Positions 16,764 through 25,183 of a DNA stretch of 64,000 nucleotides are shown here, in pieces. The stretch comes from CADCWK01 sp035944555. Lineage in GTDB: Bacteria > Chloroflexota > Chloroflexia > Thermomicrobiales > UBA6265. The position numbers and the translations under genes were made by a program. A model generated the notes under the pieces. The model was not told the origin of the DNA. It saw only the letters and a program-made list of their open reading frames with translations, and did not search any database. Location: assembly GCA_035944555.1 (NCBI GenBank), contig DASZAY010000009.1, positions 248,001 through 312,000 of the forward strand. Reading direction: 5' to 3'. Numbering within the stretch: the first letter of the stretch is position 1; the number at the start of each line of letters is the position of its first letter.

Positions 16764-17186
16764 ATGCTGGATGATGTGATCCGAATCCTCGTCGAGCGGT
16801 ACGGTGACAGCTGGACGGCCGATGAGGATGCCAATATACGATTCTCTATCGAGGCGGAGTTTCTCCTGCGCGCGGTCGAAGGCGCCCATCTCATGGGAGA
16901 TCCGTCATTGCAGGATGGCGTCACCACACTGACCGTCTGGGTGGATTTTCCCCTGACGGACCTCATGGTGACCGACGAGCTGGCCTTCGAGATCCTCGGT
17001 CGGCTGAGCGAGGACGTCTTCTACAGTGAGCGGGTCATCGAGGCACGGACGATCCGTTACCGCTTCGTGACCGGGACGACCAAGCACGGCCACGTCGGGG
17101 CACTCGTCTTCGCCGGACCACACGCGGCCGCCTTCGCCAGTGCGGTGTTCCAGCGGACAGCGAACGGTAGCCGGTTCCAGGCCTGA
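16764..17186 (+). CDS. hypothetical protein, alpha/beta, cytoplasmic
   Basis: No family recognised. 140 aa from an ATG with an excellent GGAGGGGAGG ribosome site. The sequence mixes predicted helix (FSIEAEFLLRAVEGAHLM) and strand (VTTLTVWVDFPLTDLMV; TIRYRFVTGTTKHGHVGALVFAG). It is acidic in the first two thirds with a basic C-terminal end. No signal peptide, membrane segment or cysteine cluster. It follows the dcd/dut gene by 17 bases and is probably its operon partner; the SRP RNA promoter lies downstream. The strong ribosome site and codon use like its neighbours support a real gene. Confidence 0.75.
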   Translation: MLDDVIRILVERYGDSWTADEDANIRFSIEAEFLLRAVEGAHLMGDPSLQDGVTTLTVWVDFPLTDLMVTDELAFEILGRLSEDVFYSERVIEARTIRYRFVTGTTKHGHVGALVFAGPHAAAFASAVFQRTANGSRFQA

Positions 17187-17238
17187 GCGAACCTGATCAA
17201 TCTTCAGGCAACGATTCCGCTCCCGGCGGGCTCGGGCT

Positions 17239-17268
17239 TTGGCCACTCCCGGCCGGGTGGTGTATCCT
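17239..17268 (+). promoter_or_regulatory. promoter for SRP RNA
   Basis: TTGGCC (17239-17244), an 18-base spacer, TATCCT (17263-17268), placing the start within a few bases of the predicted 5' end of the SRP RNA. Confidence 0.55.
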
Positions 17269-17273
17269 CTGGG

Positions 17274-17553
17274 GCGTGTCGTGCTAGATGGGGAGTTAGC
17301 GGTGCCCTGCACCCGCAATCCGCTACAGCGGGGTTGAATTCCCTCCCCCGGCCTGGCTCTGTGGACCTACTGTCGTTACGTGGTGTAGATGGGTTGGGTC
17401 CCGGTCGGCAGCGAACTACGAATCCGGTCAGGGCGGGAACGCAGCAGCCGTAAGTACCATTCGCTGGGTGATTGGGAGTGCCCGCCCGGAGCTAACGGAC
17501 GGCAGCAAGCCGGAGGGTTCTTGTCAAAGGAGGGTGCACGGCCCACCCGATCA
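17274..17553 (+). ncRNA. ffs: large-type bacterial signal recognition particle RNA
   Basis: RNA core of the SRP that targets nascent membrane and secreted proteins. The 5' part has the bacterial Alu-domain consensus: GTGCTAGATGGGGAGTTAGC at 17281, followed by GGTGCCCTG and CCGCAATCCGCT. The S-domain helix 8 is at about 17427-17450: GGTCAGG, a GGAA-type tetraloop within GGGAAC, and GCAGCAGCC (asymmetric loop). The 3' end GGTGCACGGCCC can pair with the 5' end. This is the about 270-nt Bacillus-like form, not the 4.5S form of enterobacteria. A -35/-10 pair precedes it and an intrinsic terminator follows at once. Ends are approximate. Confidence 0.92.
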
Positions 17554-17555
17554 TA

Positions 17556-17588
17556 AAGCGGGTCCCTTGCGGGACCCGCTTCGTGTTT
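17556..17588 (+). terminator. intrinsic terminator of the SRP RNA
   Basis: Perfect stem AAGCGGGTCCC / GGGACCCGCTT with loop TTGC, followed by CGTGTTTT. Because it is symmetric it may also serve the minus-strand sdh operon that ends at 17617. Confidence 0.85.
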
Positions 17589-17616
17589 TCCGGTTGGGGC
17601 CTGTTGACGCAGGGTG

Positions 17617-18081
17617 CTAGTTGCCGCGCCGTGCGCGACCGCCAGACGTCGGCTGGCGCAGAGCCCGGCGGGAGGTCGCAGCGTACCGGCCACGCGTCTG
17701 GATCCGCTGCTGGGCCGCCACGTCGCGCTGGTAGTGCCGACGGATGTCCTGCGCCGCATAGGCGAGGACGCCGATCGTACCGAGCAGCGCGAGGTACAAC
17801 CAGATCCGACGCCCGAAGGTAAACGGGTCGATCTGGAGGATGCGGAACGAGAAGAAGAACAGCGCCAGGGTGACCGGGATCAGCAGGAAGCCGGCGTACT
17901 TGCGCAGGTACTTCCGCCGGACCGGGTCCTCGGTCAGGTACCGCCCGCCCTCGTTGTAGAGGAACACTGTTGCGAAGAACAGCAACAGGAAGACGACGAG
18001 GTAGGCCGTCGAGAACGGCCCGAACATCTCGTCTTCGTTCGGTCGGTGGTTGAGGTAGTCCCAGGACCAGAATCGCGGCAT
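17617..18081 (-). CDS. unknown three-TM membrane protein in the sdh operon
   Basis: No family recognised. 154 aa from the ATG at 18081 (MPRFWSWDYLNHRP); a GTG nine bases upstream is possible. Three hydrophobic segments: STAYLVVFLLLFFATVFLY, YAGFLLIPVTLALFFFSF and IWLYLALLGTIGVLAYAA, then a basic C-terminal tail rich in Arg and Gln. It is the last gene after sdhA and sdhB, 33 bases beyond sdhB. By position it could be a membrane anchor for the A/B pair, but it has no histidine inside a TM segment to ligate haem b. The only histidines visible are in the N-terminal NHRP and in the post-TM3 RRHYQ. Its role is open. Confidence 0.75.
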   Translation of the reverse strand: MPRFWSWDYLNHRPNEDEMFGPFSTAYLVVFLLLFFATVFLYNEGGRYLTEDPVRRKYLRKYAGFLLIPVTLALFFFSFRILQIDPFTFGRRIWLYLALLGTIGVLAYAAQDIRRHYQRDVAAQQRIQTRGRYAATSRRALRQPTSGGRARRGN

Positions 18082-18114
18082 CGTCAGCACCCGGTCAGTC
18101 GGTCAGCCAAAAAA

Positions 18115-18816
18115 TCAGACCGTCTCGTAAAGGAGGGCACGCTTGACCTCCTCGATCGCCTTGGTCACCTCGATCCCGCGTGGGCAGGCGTCGGTGCAGT
18201 TGAAGATGGTCCGGCAGCGCCAGACACCGGAGCGCGTGTTCAGGATGCGCAAGCGCTCCCCGGCTCCCTTGTCCCGGCTATCGAAGATGAACCGGTGGGC
18301 GTTGACGATGGCGGCCGGGCCAACGAACTCGTCGCTCGTCCAGGTCACCGGGCAGGCCGTCGTGCAGGCGGCGCAGAGGATGCACTTGGTTGTGTCCTCG
18401 AAGCGATTGCGCTCCTCCGGCGACTGCCGGCGCTCACCCGCGGACGTCGGCTCGTCGGCGATGAGGAATGGCTTGACCGACTTGTAGGCGTCGAAGAACT
18501 TCTCCATGTCGACGACGAGGTCCTTGACGACCTTGAAGCCGAGCAGGGGCTCGACGGTGATCTTGCTGGGAAGGTCCTTCATCAGCAGCTTGCAGGCCAG
18601 CCGGTTGCGCCCGTTGATGCGCATCGCGTCCGAGCCGCAGATCCCGTGGGCGCACGAGCGGCGGTAGGTCAGCGACCCATCCTCGCTCCACTTGATCTTG
18701 TTGAGGGTGTCGAGCACCCGGTCGGTCGGCTCCGCCGAAACCGTGTAGGTCTCGAAATGCGGCTTGACGTCGACCTCCGGGTTGTACCGCTTGATCCTGA
18801 TCGAATACTCCACCAC
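18115..18816 (-). CDS. sdhB: succinate dehydrogenase/fumarate reductase iron-sulfur subunit
   Basis: Electron-transfer subunit with three clusters. [2Fe-2S] ligands lie in RRSCAHGICGSDAMRI plus the following LAC; the [4Fe-4S] site is CILCAACTTACP; the [3Fe-4S]/[4Fe-4S] site is CRTIFNCTDACPRGIEV. The segment EFVGPAAIVNAHRFIFDSRD matches the SdhB family closely. 233 aa. It lies 54 bases after sdhA and before the three-TM protein. The extra insert ERRQSPEERNRFEDTTK before the cluster motif is unremarkable. Confidence 0.96.
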   Translation of the reverse strand: MVEYSIRIKRYNPEVDVKPHFETYTVSAEPTDRVLDTLNKIKWSEDGSLTYRRSCAHGICGSDAMRINGRNRLACKLLMKDLPSKITVEPLLGFKVVKDLVVDMEKFFDAYKSVKPFLIADEPTSAGERRQSPEERNRFEDTTKCILCAACTTACPVTWTSDEFVGPAAIVNAHRFIFDSRDKGAGERLRILNTRSGVWRCRTIFNCTDACPRGIEVTKAIEEVKRALLYETV

Positions 18817-18870
18817 ATGTCCCTTCGGTCCGGAGATGATCGTGTCGGTGCGTGTTAGTGGCCGGGAGCG

Positions 18871-20610
18871 CTAGTACTTGCGCTCCTTGGGCTCGAATTC
18901 CGTGATCGTGACCGGCTTCTTGTCGAGCTCCAGCCCGCCGGAGGTCTTGTAGACCAGCGAGTGGGCGAGCCAGTTCTTGTCGTCGCGGGTGGTGAAGTCG
19001 CTGCGGTAGTGGGCACCGCGGCTCTCCTGCCGGGCAAGTGCGCCGTGGATCGTGGCCTCGGCACAGTCCAGCAGGCAGCCCAGTTCCAGCGCTTCGGTCA
19101 GATCCGTATTGAAGACCTTGCTCTTGTCCTGGATGGTGGCGTATCCGTAGGCACCCTTGAGCTGCCGGATCACGCCCTCCGCCCGCGTCAGCGATTCCTC
19201 GCTGCGCTCGACGGAGACGTCGTCCATCATGACCTTCTGCATGGTCGCGCGGATCTCGGCGACGGTCTCGCCCCGGCCTGACGGTGGGGCGGACTTCAGC
19301 GCGTCAATCGCGGCGCGGGCGTAGTAATCCGGCTCAGGGGGAAGCGGGGCCCAATCGGTGTGCGCCAGCTCGGCCAGCATGTGCTTGCCGGCCCGCCGTC
19401 CGAAGACGACCAGATCCACCAGCGAATTGGTGCCGAGGCGGTTGGCGCCATGGACGGAGACGCACGCCGACTCGCCGGCGCTGTAGAGCCCCGGGACCGG
19501 CGTCGCGTGCTTGTCGCGGATCACCTGGCCGTCGATGTTGGTCGGCAGCCCGCCCATGGCGTAGTGCGCGGTCGGCTGGATCGGCACGCCCTCGGTCTTG
19601 GGCTCGACATCAAGGTACGTTCGCGCGAAGTCGGTGACGTCGGGGATCTTCTCGTCAATGAGCTCTGGCGGCAGGTGGGTCAGGTCAAGGATCACGTAAT
19701 CCTTGCCGTCGATCCCGCGGCCCTCCTGGATCTCCTGGTGAATGAACCGGGAGACCATGTCGCGGGGGGCGAGGTCCTTGAGCGTCGGGGCGTAGCGGGC
19801 GCAGAACGCCTCGCCATCCTTGTTCCGGAGAATGCCGCCCTCGCCGCGCGCCGCCTCCGAGAGGAGGATGCCCAGCTTGTAGAGACCGGTCGGGTGGAAC
19901 TGGTAGAACTCCATGTCCATCAGCGGAACGCCACGCCGGTAGGTCAGGGCGACACCGTCGCCCGTGCCCGCCACCGCGTTGGAGGTGACGCTCCAGACGC
20001 GACCGAACCCACCGGTCGCGATCAGGACCTGCTTGGCATGGATGACGTGCAGTTCGCCCGTGACCATCTCCATGGTCACGACGCCGCAGGCGCGGCCATC
20101 CTCGGAGAACAGCACGTCCATCAGGTGATGCTCGTCGAAGAAGTTGAGCTGGTTCTTGATGCCCTGCTGGTAGAGGGTCTGGATGATCATGTGGCCGGTG
20201 CGGTCGGCGGCGTAGCAGGCGCGGCGGACGGGACCTTCGCCGTAGTTGCGGGTGTGGCCACCGAATCGGCGCTGGTCGATCCTGCCGTCCGGCGTCCGGT
20301 TGAACGGCAGACCCATGTGCTCGAGTTCGAGGACGGCGTCGATGGCTTCCCGGGCCAGCACGGCCGCGGCATCCTGGTCGACGAGATAGTCGCCGCCCTT
20401 GACCGTGTCGAACATGTGCCAGCGCCAGTGGTCTTCCTCGACGTTACCGAGCGCGGCACTGATCCCACCCTGGGCCGCACCGGTGTGCGACCGTGGCGGG
20501 TACAGTTTGCTGACGACGGCGACGTTGGCCTTGCCGGCCAGCTGAATCGCCGCCATGAGGCCGGCGCCGCCCGCCCCTACGATGACCGCGTCGAATCGAT
20601 GGTACGCCAC
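18871..20610 (-). CDS. sdhA: succinate dehydrogenase/fumarate reductase flavoprotein subunit
   Basis: FAD subunit that oxidises succinate to fumarate (or the reverse). Seen: N-terminal dinucleotide fold DAVIVGAGGAGLMAAIQLAG, the covalent-FAD histidine motif SHTGAAQGGI, the active-site region HPTGLYKLG with AARGEGGIL, and the C-terminal GANRLGTNSLVDLVVFGRRAG. The start is the GTG at 20610 (VAYHRFDAVIVG), which has GGAGGAG six bases upstream; the upstream open frame is not conserved-looking. 579 aa. No sdhC or sdhD gene is adjacent in the window. sdhA, sdhB and the three-TM protein form one minus-strand operon. Confidence 0.96.
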   Translation of the reverse strand: MAYHRFDAVIVGAGGAGLMAAIQLAGKANVAVVSKLYPPRSHTGAAQGGISAALGNVEEDHWRWHMFDTVKGGDYLVDQDAAAVLAREAIDAVLELEHMGLPFNRTPDGRIDQRRFGGHTRNYGEGPVRRACYAADRTGHMIIQTLYQQGIKNQLNFFDEHHLMDVLFSEDGRACGVVTMEMVTGELHVIHAKQVLIATGGFGRVWSVTSNAVAGTGDGVALTYRRGVPLMDMEFYQFHPTGLYKLGILLSEAARGEGGILRNKDGEAFCARYAPTLKDLAPRDMVSRFIHQEIQEGRGIDGKDYVILDLTHLPPELIDEKIPDVTDFARTYLDVEPKTEGVPIQPTAHYAMGGLPTNIDGQVIRDKHATPVPGLYSAGESACVSVHGANRLGTNSLVDLVVFGRRAGKHMLAELAHTDWAPLPPEPDYYARAAIDALKSAPPSGRGETVAEIRATMQKVMMDDVSVERSEESLTRAEGVIRQLKGAYGYATIQDKSKVFNTDLTEALELGCLLDCAEATIHGALARQESRGAHYRSDFTTRDDKNWLAHSLVYKTSGGLELDKKPVTITEFEPKERKY

Positions 20611-20668
20611 GATGCTCCTCCACCCACGCCAGACTGATCGTCCGGACTGACGCGGAAATGTCCTCGTT

Positions 20669-20674
20669 ATTGTA
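20669..20674 (-). promoter_or_regulatory. candidate -10 for the sdh operon
   Basis: TACAAT on the minus strand, about 60 bases before the sdhA start; the -35 region (TGCCGG at 17 bases) is weak. The 331-base divergent gap 20611-20941 holds this element and a ribosome site for each gene; I see no other defined element in it. Confidence 0.45.
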
Positions 20675-20941
20675 GGACGAATGCGCATGGTCCGGCATTG
20701 AACGCCAGTATCGATGTGACCGAAACGGACGGTTTGGTTATCCAATAGCGCGCGGGGACCTTTGCAGACGGTAGGCTCCGCCCGCGAAGACGAAATACCT
20801 TGGCCAGGCTGGTAGGATTCTCAGCACCACGTCGCCCGTTCGACCTTCCGGGCAGCCGTACACCCCACCAATCCGGCCCGACCCCGTCGCGCGTGGTCAG
20901 GCCACACCCTCGAAGCCGGCCTATCCCGCGAGGCATCCCCG

Positions 20942-22153
20942 TTGCTGTTCGGTCTCGACATCACTTCTGGTCTCAGACGGGCTGCCCGGGCGGGGCGCGA
21001 CGCAATCGTCGCCGACGCGCTCGCGGTCAGCCGTGTCCCGGCCCCGACCGGAGCCGAAGCCCGGAGAGCGCGAGCCGTACGAGACCTCTTTCGTCGGGAT
21101 GACCCAGGCCGGCTGGTCTACCTGGACCAGGCCGGCAACGTCGTCACGCGGATCGCCGGCCGGCAGCGGGAACGCTCGATCATCGTCGCGGCCCACCTCG
21201 ACACGGTCTTCGGCGAGGACCAGGAACACGACACCCGGCTGGAGCATGGCCGGCTGATCGGGCCGGGGGTCGGGGACAACGCGGTCGCGCTGGCGGCGAT
21301 GGTCGCGCTGCCTCGCCTATTCGTCTCCTCAGGCCAGACGCCGGCCTGCGATGTGGTTCTCGTCGCCACGGTCGGGGAGGAGGGATACGGCAACCTGCGG
21401 GGGATCGAGGCAGCGCTCGACATGCACCGCGAGGCGGCCGCCGTCATCGCCGTCGAAGGGCACGGCCTGGGCCGGATCACTCATGTGGCCGTTGGCAGCC
21501 GCCGCCTCGCTGTCCATCTCGTCGGTCCAGGGGGACACAGCTGGGCGGATCACGGACGACCCAGTGCGGTCCATGCGGCAGGGGAGCTCATCGCCCGCCT
21601 GGCCGCGATGCAGTTGCCTGACTGGCCGAGGACGACCCTGAACGTCGGATCGGTTTCCGGCGGTGACGCGATCAATGCCATCGCTGCCAGCGCCACGCTC
21701 CACCTCGAGGCGCGCTCAGTTGATCCCCTGGCATTGGACCAGGCGATCGACGAGGTCTTCCGCCACATCCGGGCGGTCGAGCGGGACGGAATCCGCGTCA
21801 CCGTGGAAACGCTGGGGACGCGTCCGGCGGGTAGCATTCCAAAGGACCACCTGATTGTCCGGCGCGCTCGGTCCGTCCTGTCTGGTCTCGGCGTCCCGTC
21901 CGCTTCGGACGCGTCATCCACCGACGCCAATATCCCGCTGGCCAGCGGAATCCCGGCAATATGTGTCGGGATTAGCAACGGTGGCCAGGCCCACACGCCC
22001 CACGAGTGGATCGAGGTCGAGCCGATCGCCGATGGCGTAGCCCAGCTTGCGCTGGTCGTCCGCGACGTGGCTGAAGACGTCGCGAGCGGACGAATCCGCC
22101 GGGCTGGCTGGATGGGAGACGGCGAGCGCCCCACCGCGGCGGCATCTGACTGA
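20942..22153 (+). CDS. M20 family metallopeptidase/amidohydrolase
   Basis: Zinc-dependent exopeptidase fold (M20/M28-type deacylases and peptidases). Metal ligands can be placed: His in VAAHLDTVF, bridging Asp in GVGDNA, Glu pair in VGEEGYGN, and His near the C-terminus in QAHTPHEW. The dimerisation (lid) domain is inserted from about residue 180 (VAVGSRRLAVHLVGPGGHSWAD). 403 aa from a TTG start at 20942; the start is uncertain because of the weak ribosome site. No signal peptide. The substrate is unknown. Confidence 0.88.
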   Translation: MLFGLDITSGLRRAARAGRDAIVADALAVSRVPAPTGAEARRARAVRDLFRRDDPGRLVYLDQAGNVVTRIAGRQRERSIIVAAHLDTVFGEDQEHDTRLEHGRLIGPGVGDNAVALAAMVALPRLFVSSGQTPACDVVLVATVGEEGYGNLRGIEAALDMHREAAAVIAVEGHGLGRITHVAVGSRRLAVHLVGPGGHSWADHGRPSAVHAAGELIARLAAMQLPDWPRTTLNVGSVSGGDAINAIAASATLHLEARSVDPLALDQAIDEVFRHIRAVERDGIRVTVETLGTRPAGSIPKDHLIVRRARSVLSGLGVPSASDASSTDANIPLASGIPAICVGISNGGQAHTPHEWIEVEPIADGVAQLALVVRDVAEDVASGRIRRAGWMGDGERPTAAASD

Positions 22154-22246
22154 TCGGCTCGTCACCATGATTCTCACGATCGATTGATACCCCGGTCACC
22201 GGATGGCACCTGTCCGTTCAGTGACCAGCTGGACCTGGAGTTCCGT

Positions 22247-25126
22247 TTGACGACGCGTTACGTGGCCATCGATGTCGAGGCAACCGGAATGAATCCATCC
22301 CGGGACGAGATCCTCGAAGTGGCCGTGATCACCTTCGACCGGGAAGGGGACGGGGAGACCTTCAGTACTCTCGTTCGACCGACCCGACCCATCCCGCTCG
22401 ATATCGTCCGCCTGACCGGTATCGACGACACCGCGATCGCCAGCGCCCCGGACTTCGCCAACGTCGTCGGGAAACTGGAGGAACTGTGCGCCGGCCGGAC
22501 GATCGTCGGGCACTCGGTCCAGTTCGACGTCAACATGTTGAGGGCGGCCGGGATGGCGTTGCCCGGCTCCCAGATCGATACCTTCCAGCTCGCGTCCGTC
22601 GTCCTCCCGGACTTGCCTGACTACAGCCTGTCGACGGTCGCGGCGGCACTTGGCGTCCCAAAGCCCGTCGATCACCGGGCCCATGCCGATACGCTGGGGA
22701 ATATCGCGGTTTTCCGGGCGCTGCTTGTGAGATTGCAGACCTACGATGCCGTCACGCTCCAGCAGGTCGCCCAGTACGCCGAGCTGGCCGGCTGGCCGAC
22801 CGCGTCGATCTTCGTGGATGCCGCGGACGAGGCACGTGGGTCGGCAACTGGTGACGCCGCGCCGCGGCGTGGTCCGCACGAGCTGGCCTTCCTTACCCAG
22901 CGGGAGCGGCCGGAGCCACTTGAATCCCGGGAAGGTGGTCGGCCTATCACTGGGGAGGATATCGATGCGGCCTTCGGACCCACGGGGTACGTCGGGCAGG
23001 CGGTCGACCGGTTCGAGCACCGGCCGCAGCAGGAATACATGGCCCTCAAAGTCGCCGAGGCCTTCAATGACAACGGTCAGCTGATCGCCGAGGCTGGCAC
23101 CGGAACCGGCAAGAGCATGGCCTACCTGCTGCCGGCAGCGATGCATGCGGTGGAGCGGGGCGAACCCGTCGTCGTCTCGACCAACACACTTGCCCTCCAG
23201 GACCAGCTCTTTCGCAAGGACATCCCGCGTCTACGGGCCGCGATGATGGACGGTCCTGGGGATCAGGAGCCATTCCGGTCCGTGACGGTCAAGGGGCGGA
23301 GTAATTATCTCTGCCTGCGCCGCTGGTTCGCCGCAGCACAGCAGCCTGTCGCCGACGCCGCCGAGGCAGGCCTGCGCGCCAAGGTGACGCTCTGGCTCGG
23401 AGAGACCCAGACCGGCGACCGGGCCGAGCTCCGGCTGTCGCCCACGGAGGAGCAGCGGTGGCGGCAGTACTCGGCAGACGATAACGGCTGCCAGCCGGGG
23501 CGCTGCGTCTTCCAGCAGCGCAACCAGTGCTTCCTCTTCCGGGCTCGCCGCGAAGCCGAAGCGGCCCACCTCGTCGTCGTCAATCACGCCTTGCTGCTCT
23601 CGGACAGTCTCTCCGGCGGCAGCGTCCTGCCGGATTACCGGAGGTTGATCATCGACGAGGCCCATCACCTCGAGGACCAGGCGACGGTTCAGTTCGGTGT
23701 GACCGTCAGCGAGCGTGAGATCGGTGTCCTGCTCGACATGGTGATCCGCAGCGACGGTCCCATCCAGGTCGGCGCGATGTACGGCGCCGCCATGTTCCTG
23801 AGCCGCCCGGAGCTGACCGGCGACGAGAAGGGCCGGATCCGGGCCGGCGCGGCGCTGGAGCGGGCCAAGCAGAGCCTTGAGCAGGTCACCGCCGCCCGGA
23901 CCTATACCCGGCAGTTGTTCCATCACGCGGCACTGCTGTTCGGGCGCGACGGCCGGGGTGGGGGAGACCGCTCTCTGCGGGTGACGGCGGACGTCCGGGA
24001 GGAGTACGCCTGGCACGATCTGCTCGATGCCTGGGCTGGTCTCGAGGGGCAACTCCGCAGCATCGAGTCGCACCTGAAGTGGGCCGACCGCACGCTGGCC
24101 GAGCACGAGCCGCCGACCAACGCGGATGACACGACGATCGAGTCGTTCGATATCGCGTCCGGCGATGTCGAAAGCGCATCCCGCTCCCTGTCCGAGGTGA
24201 TCGGGACGCTGCGAGACATCATCGCCTCCCCACGGGACGAGCAGGTCTACTGGCTGGAGAAGAACGCGCAGGGGGATATCGTCTCGCTGAAGTCGGCCCC
24301 GCTCGAAGTAGGGCAGCTGCTCCACGACCGGATCTTCAGCAAGACCGATAGTCTCATCCTGACGTCGGCGACGATTACGACCGACGGGACATTCGAGTAC
24401 GCGATCGAACACCTGGGCCTGCGGGAGCCTCGGGAGATCAGCGTCCCGTCACCGTTCGACTACCGGTCGTCGACGCTGCTTTACCTCGCCGACGACATTC
24501 CCGAGCCGAATCACCAGCACTACCAGCGCCACCTCAACGAGACGCTGATCGATACGTGCGCAGCCACCGGAGGACGCGGGCTGGTGCTGTTCACGTCGTA
24601 TGCGGCGCTTCAGGCGACCTACAACGCGATCAAGGCACCGCTTGAGGACGCCGGGATCGTGGTGTTGGCCCAGCGGATCGACGGGAGTCCTCGTCAACTG
24701 GTCGACCGGCTGAAATACGGAGATCGGATCGTCGTGCTGGGGACGGCGTCCTTCTGGGAAGGTATCGACATCGTCGGCGACGCCCTGAGCCTGCTGGTCA
24801 TCGCCAAGCTGCCGTTCAGCGTGCCGAGCGACCCCGTCTTTGCCGCCCGAAGTGAAGCGATCGCGGAGGACGGCGGGAATGCCTTTGTCGACTACGCCGT
24901 GCCGCAGGCCGTCCTGAAGTTCAAGCAGGGCTTCGGGCGCCTGATCCGCAGCACGCATGACCAGGGCGTCTGCGTCGTGCTCGACCGTCGGGTATTGAGC
25001 AAGCGCTACGGGCGATCATTCGTCGATTCGCTGCCGGAATGCACGGTCGAGATCGGCTCGACCAATGATTTGCCGTCGACCGCCGCCAAGTGGATGGCGC
25101 GGGAATCGCGTGCGGTGAGCATGTAG
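22247..25126 (+). CDS. dinG: DinG-type 3'-5' exonuclease-helicase fusion
   Basis: Fusion of a DnaQ-like exonuclease and an XPD-family superfamily 2 helicase. The exonuclease domain (about residues 1-170) has DVEATGMNP (DEDD motif I), a GHSVQFDVNML motif and HRAHADTLGN. The helicase has Walker A AEAGTGTGKSMAY and the DEAH box IIDEAHHLED, with motif VI region FKQGFGRLIRS. Four cysteines between Walker A and DEAH (NYLC, then GCQPGRC and NQC) suit an iron-sulfur cluster. The TTG at 22247 is chosen because GGAG lies seven bases upstream and the domain starts there; an upstream TTG at 22184 is possible. 959 aa. Acts in DNA repair and R-loop or G4 unwinding. Confidence 0.9.
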   Translation: MTTRYVAIDVEATGMNPSRDEILEVAVITFDREGDGETFSTLVRPTRPIPLDIVRLTGIDDTAIASAPDFANVVGKLEELCAGRTIVGHSVQFDVNMLRAAGMALPGSQIDTFQLASVVLPDLPDYSLSTVAAALGVPKPVDHRAHADTLGNIAVFRALLVRLQTYDAVTLQQVAQYAELAGWPTASIFVDAADEARGSATGDAAPRRGPHELAFLTQRERPEPLESREGGRPITGEDIDAAFGPTGYVGQAVDRFEHRPQQEYMALKVAEAFNDNGQLIAEAGTGTGKSMAYLLPAAMHAVERGEPVVVSTNTLALQDQLFRKDIPRLRAAMMDGPGDQEPFRSVTVKGRSNYLCLRRWFAAAQQPVADAAEAGLRAKVTLWLGETQTGDRAELRLSPTEEQRWRQYSADDNGCQPGRCVFQQRNQCFLFRARREAEAAHLVVVNHALLLSDSLSGGSVLPDYRRLIIDEAHHLEDQATVQFGVTVSEREIGVLLDMVIRSDGPIQVGAMYGAAMFLSRPELTGDEKGRIRAGAALERAKQSLEQVTAARTYTRQLFHHAALLFGRDGRGGGDRSLRVTADVREEYAWHDLLDAWAGLEGQLRSIESHLKWADRTLAEHEPPTNADDTTIESFDIASGDVESASRSLSEVIGTLRDIIASPRDEQVYWLEKNAQGDIVSLKSAPLEVGQLLHDRIFSKTDSLILTSATITTDGTFEYAIEHLGLREPREISVPSPFDYRSSTLLYLADDIPEPNHQHYQRHLNETLIDTCAATGGRGLVLFTSYAALQATYNAIKAPLEDAGIVVLAQRIDGSPRQLVDRLKYGDRIVVLGTASFWEGIDIVGDALSLLVIAKLPFSVPSDPVFAARSEAIAEDGGNAFVDYAVPQAVLKFKQGFGRLIRSTHDQGVCVVLDRRVLSKRYGRSFVDSLPECTVEIGSTNDLPSTAAKWMARESRAVSM

Positions 25127-25183
25127 ATTCCGCGGACATACAACGATCCGGCCGGGCGACCGGCCACTTTCCCGGGAGGGACG

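Noticed and set aside
17376..17759. 127-codon minus-strand frame over the SRP RNA
   Set aside because: It lies across the helix 8 region and the terminator, which are better explained as RNA structure.
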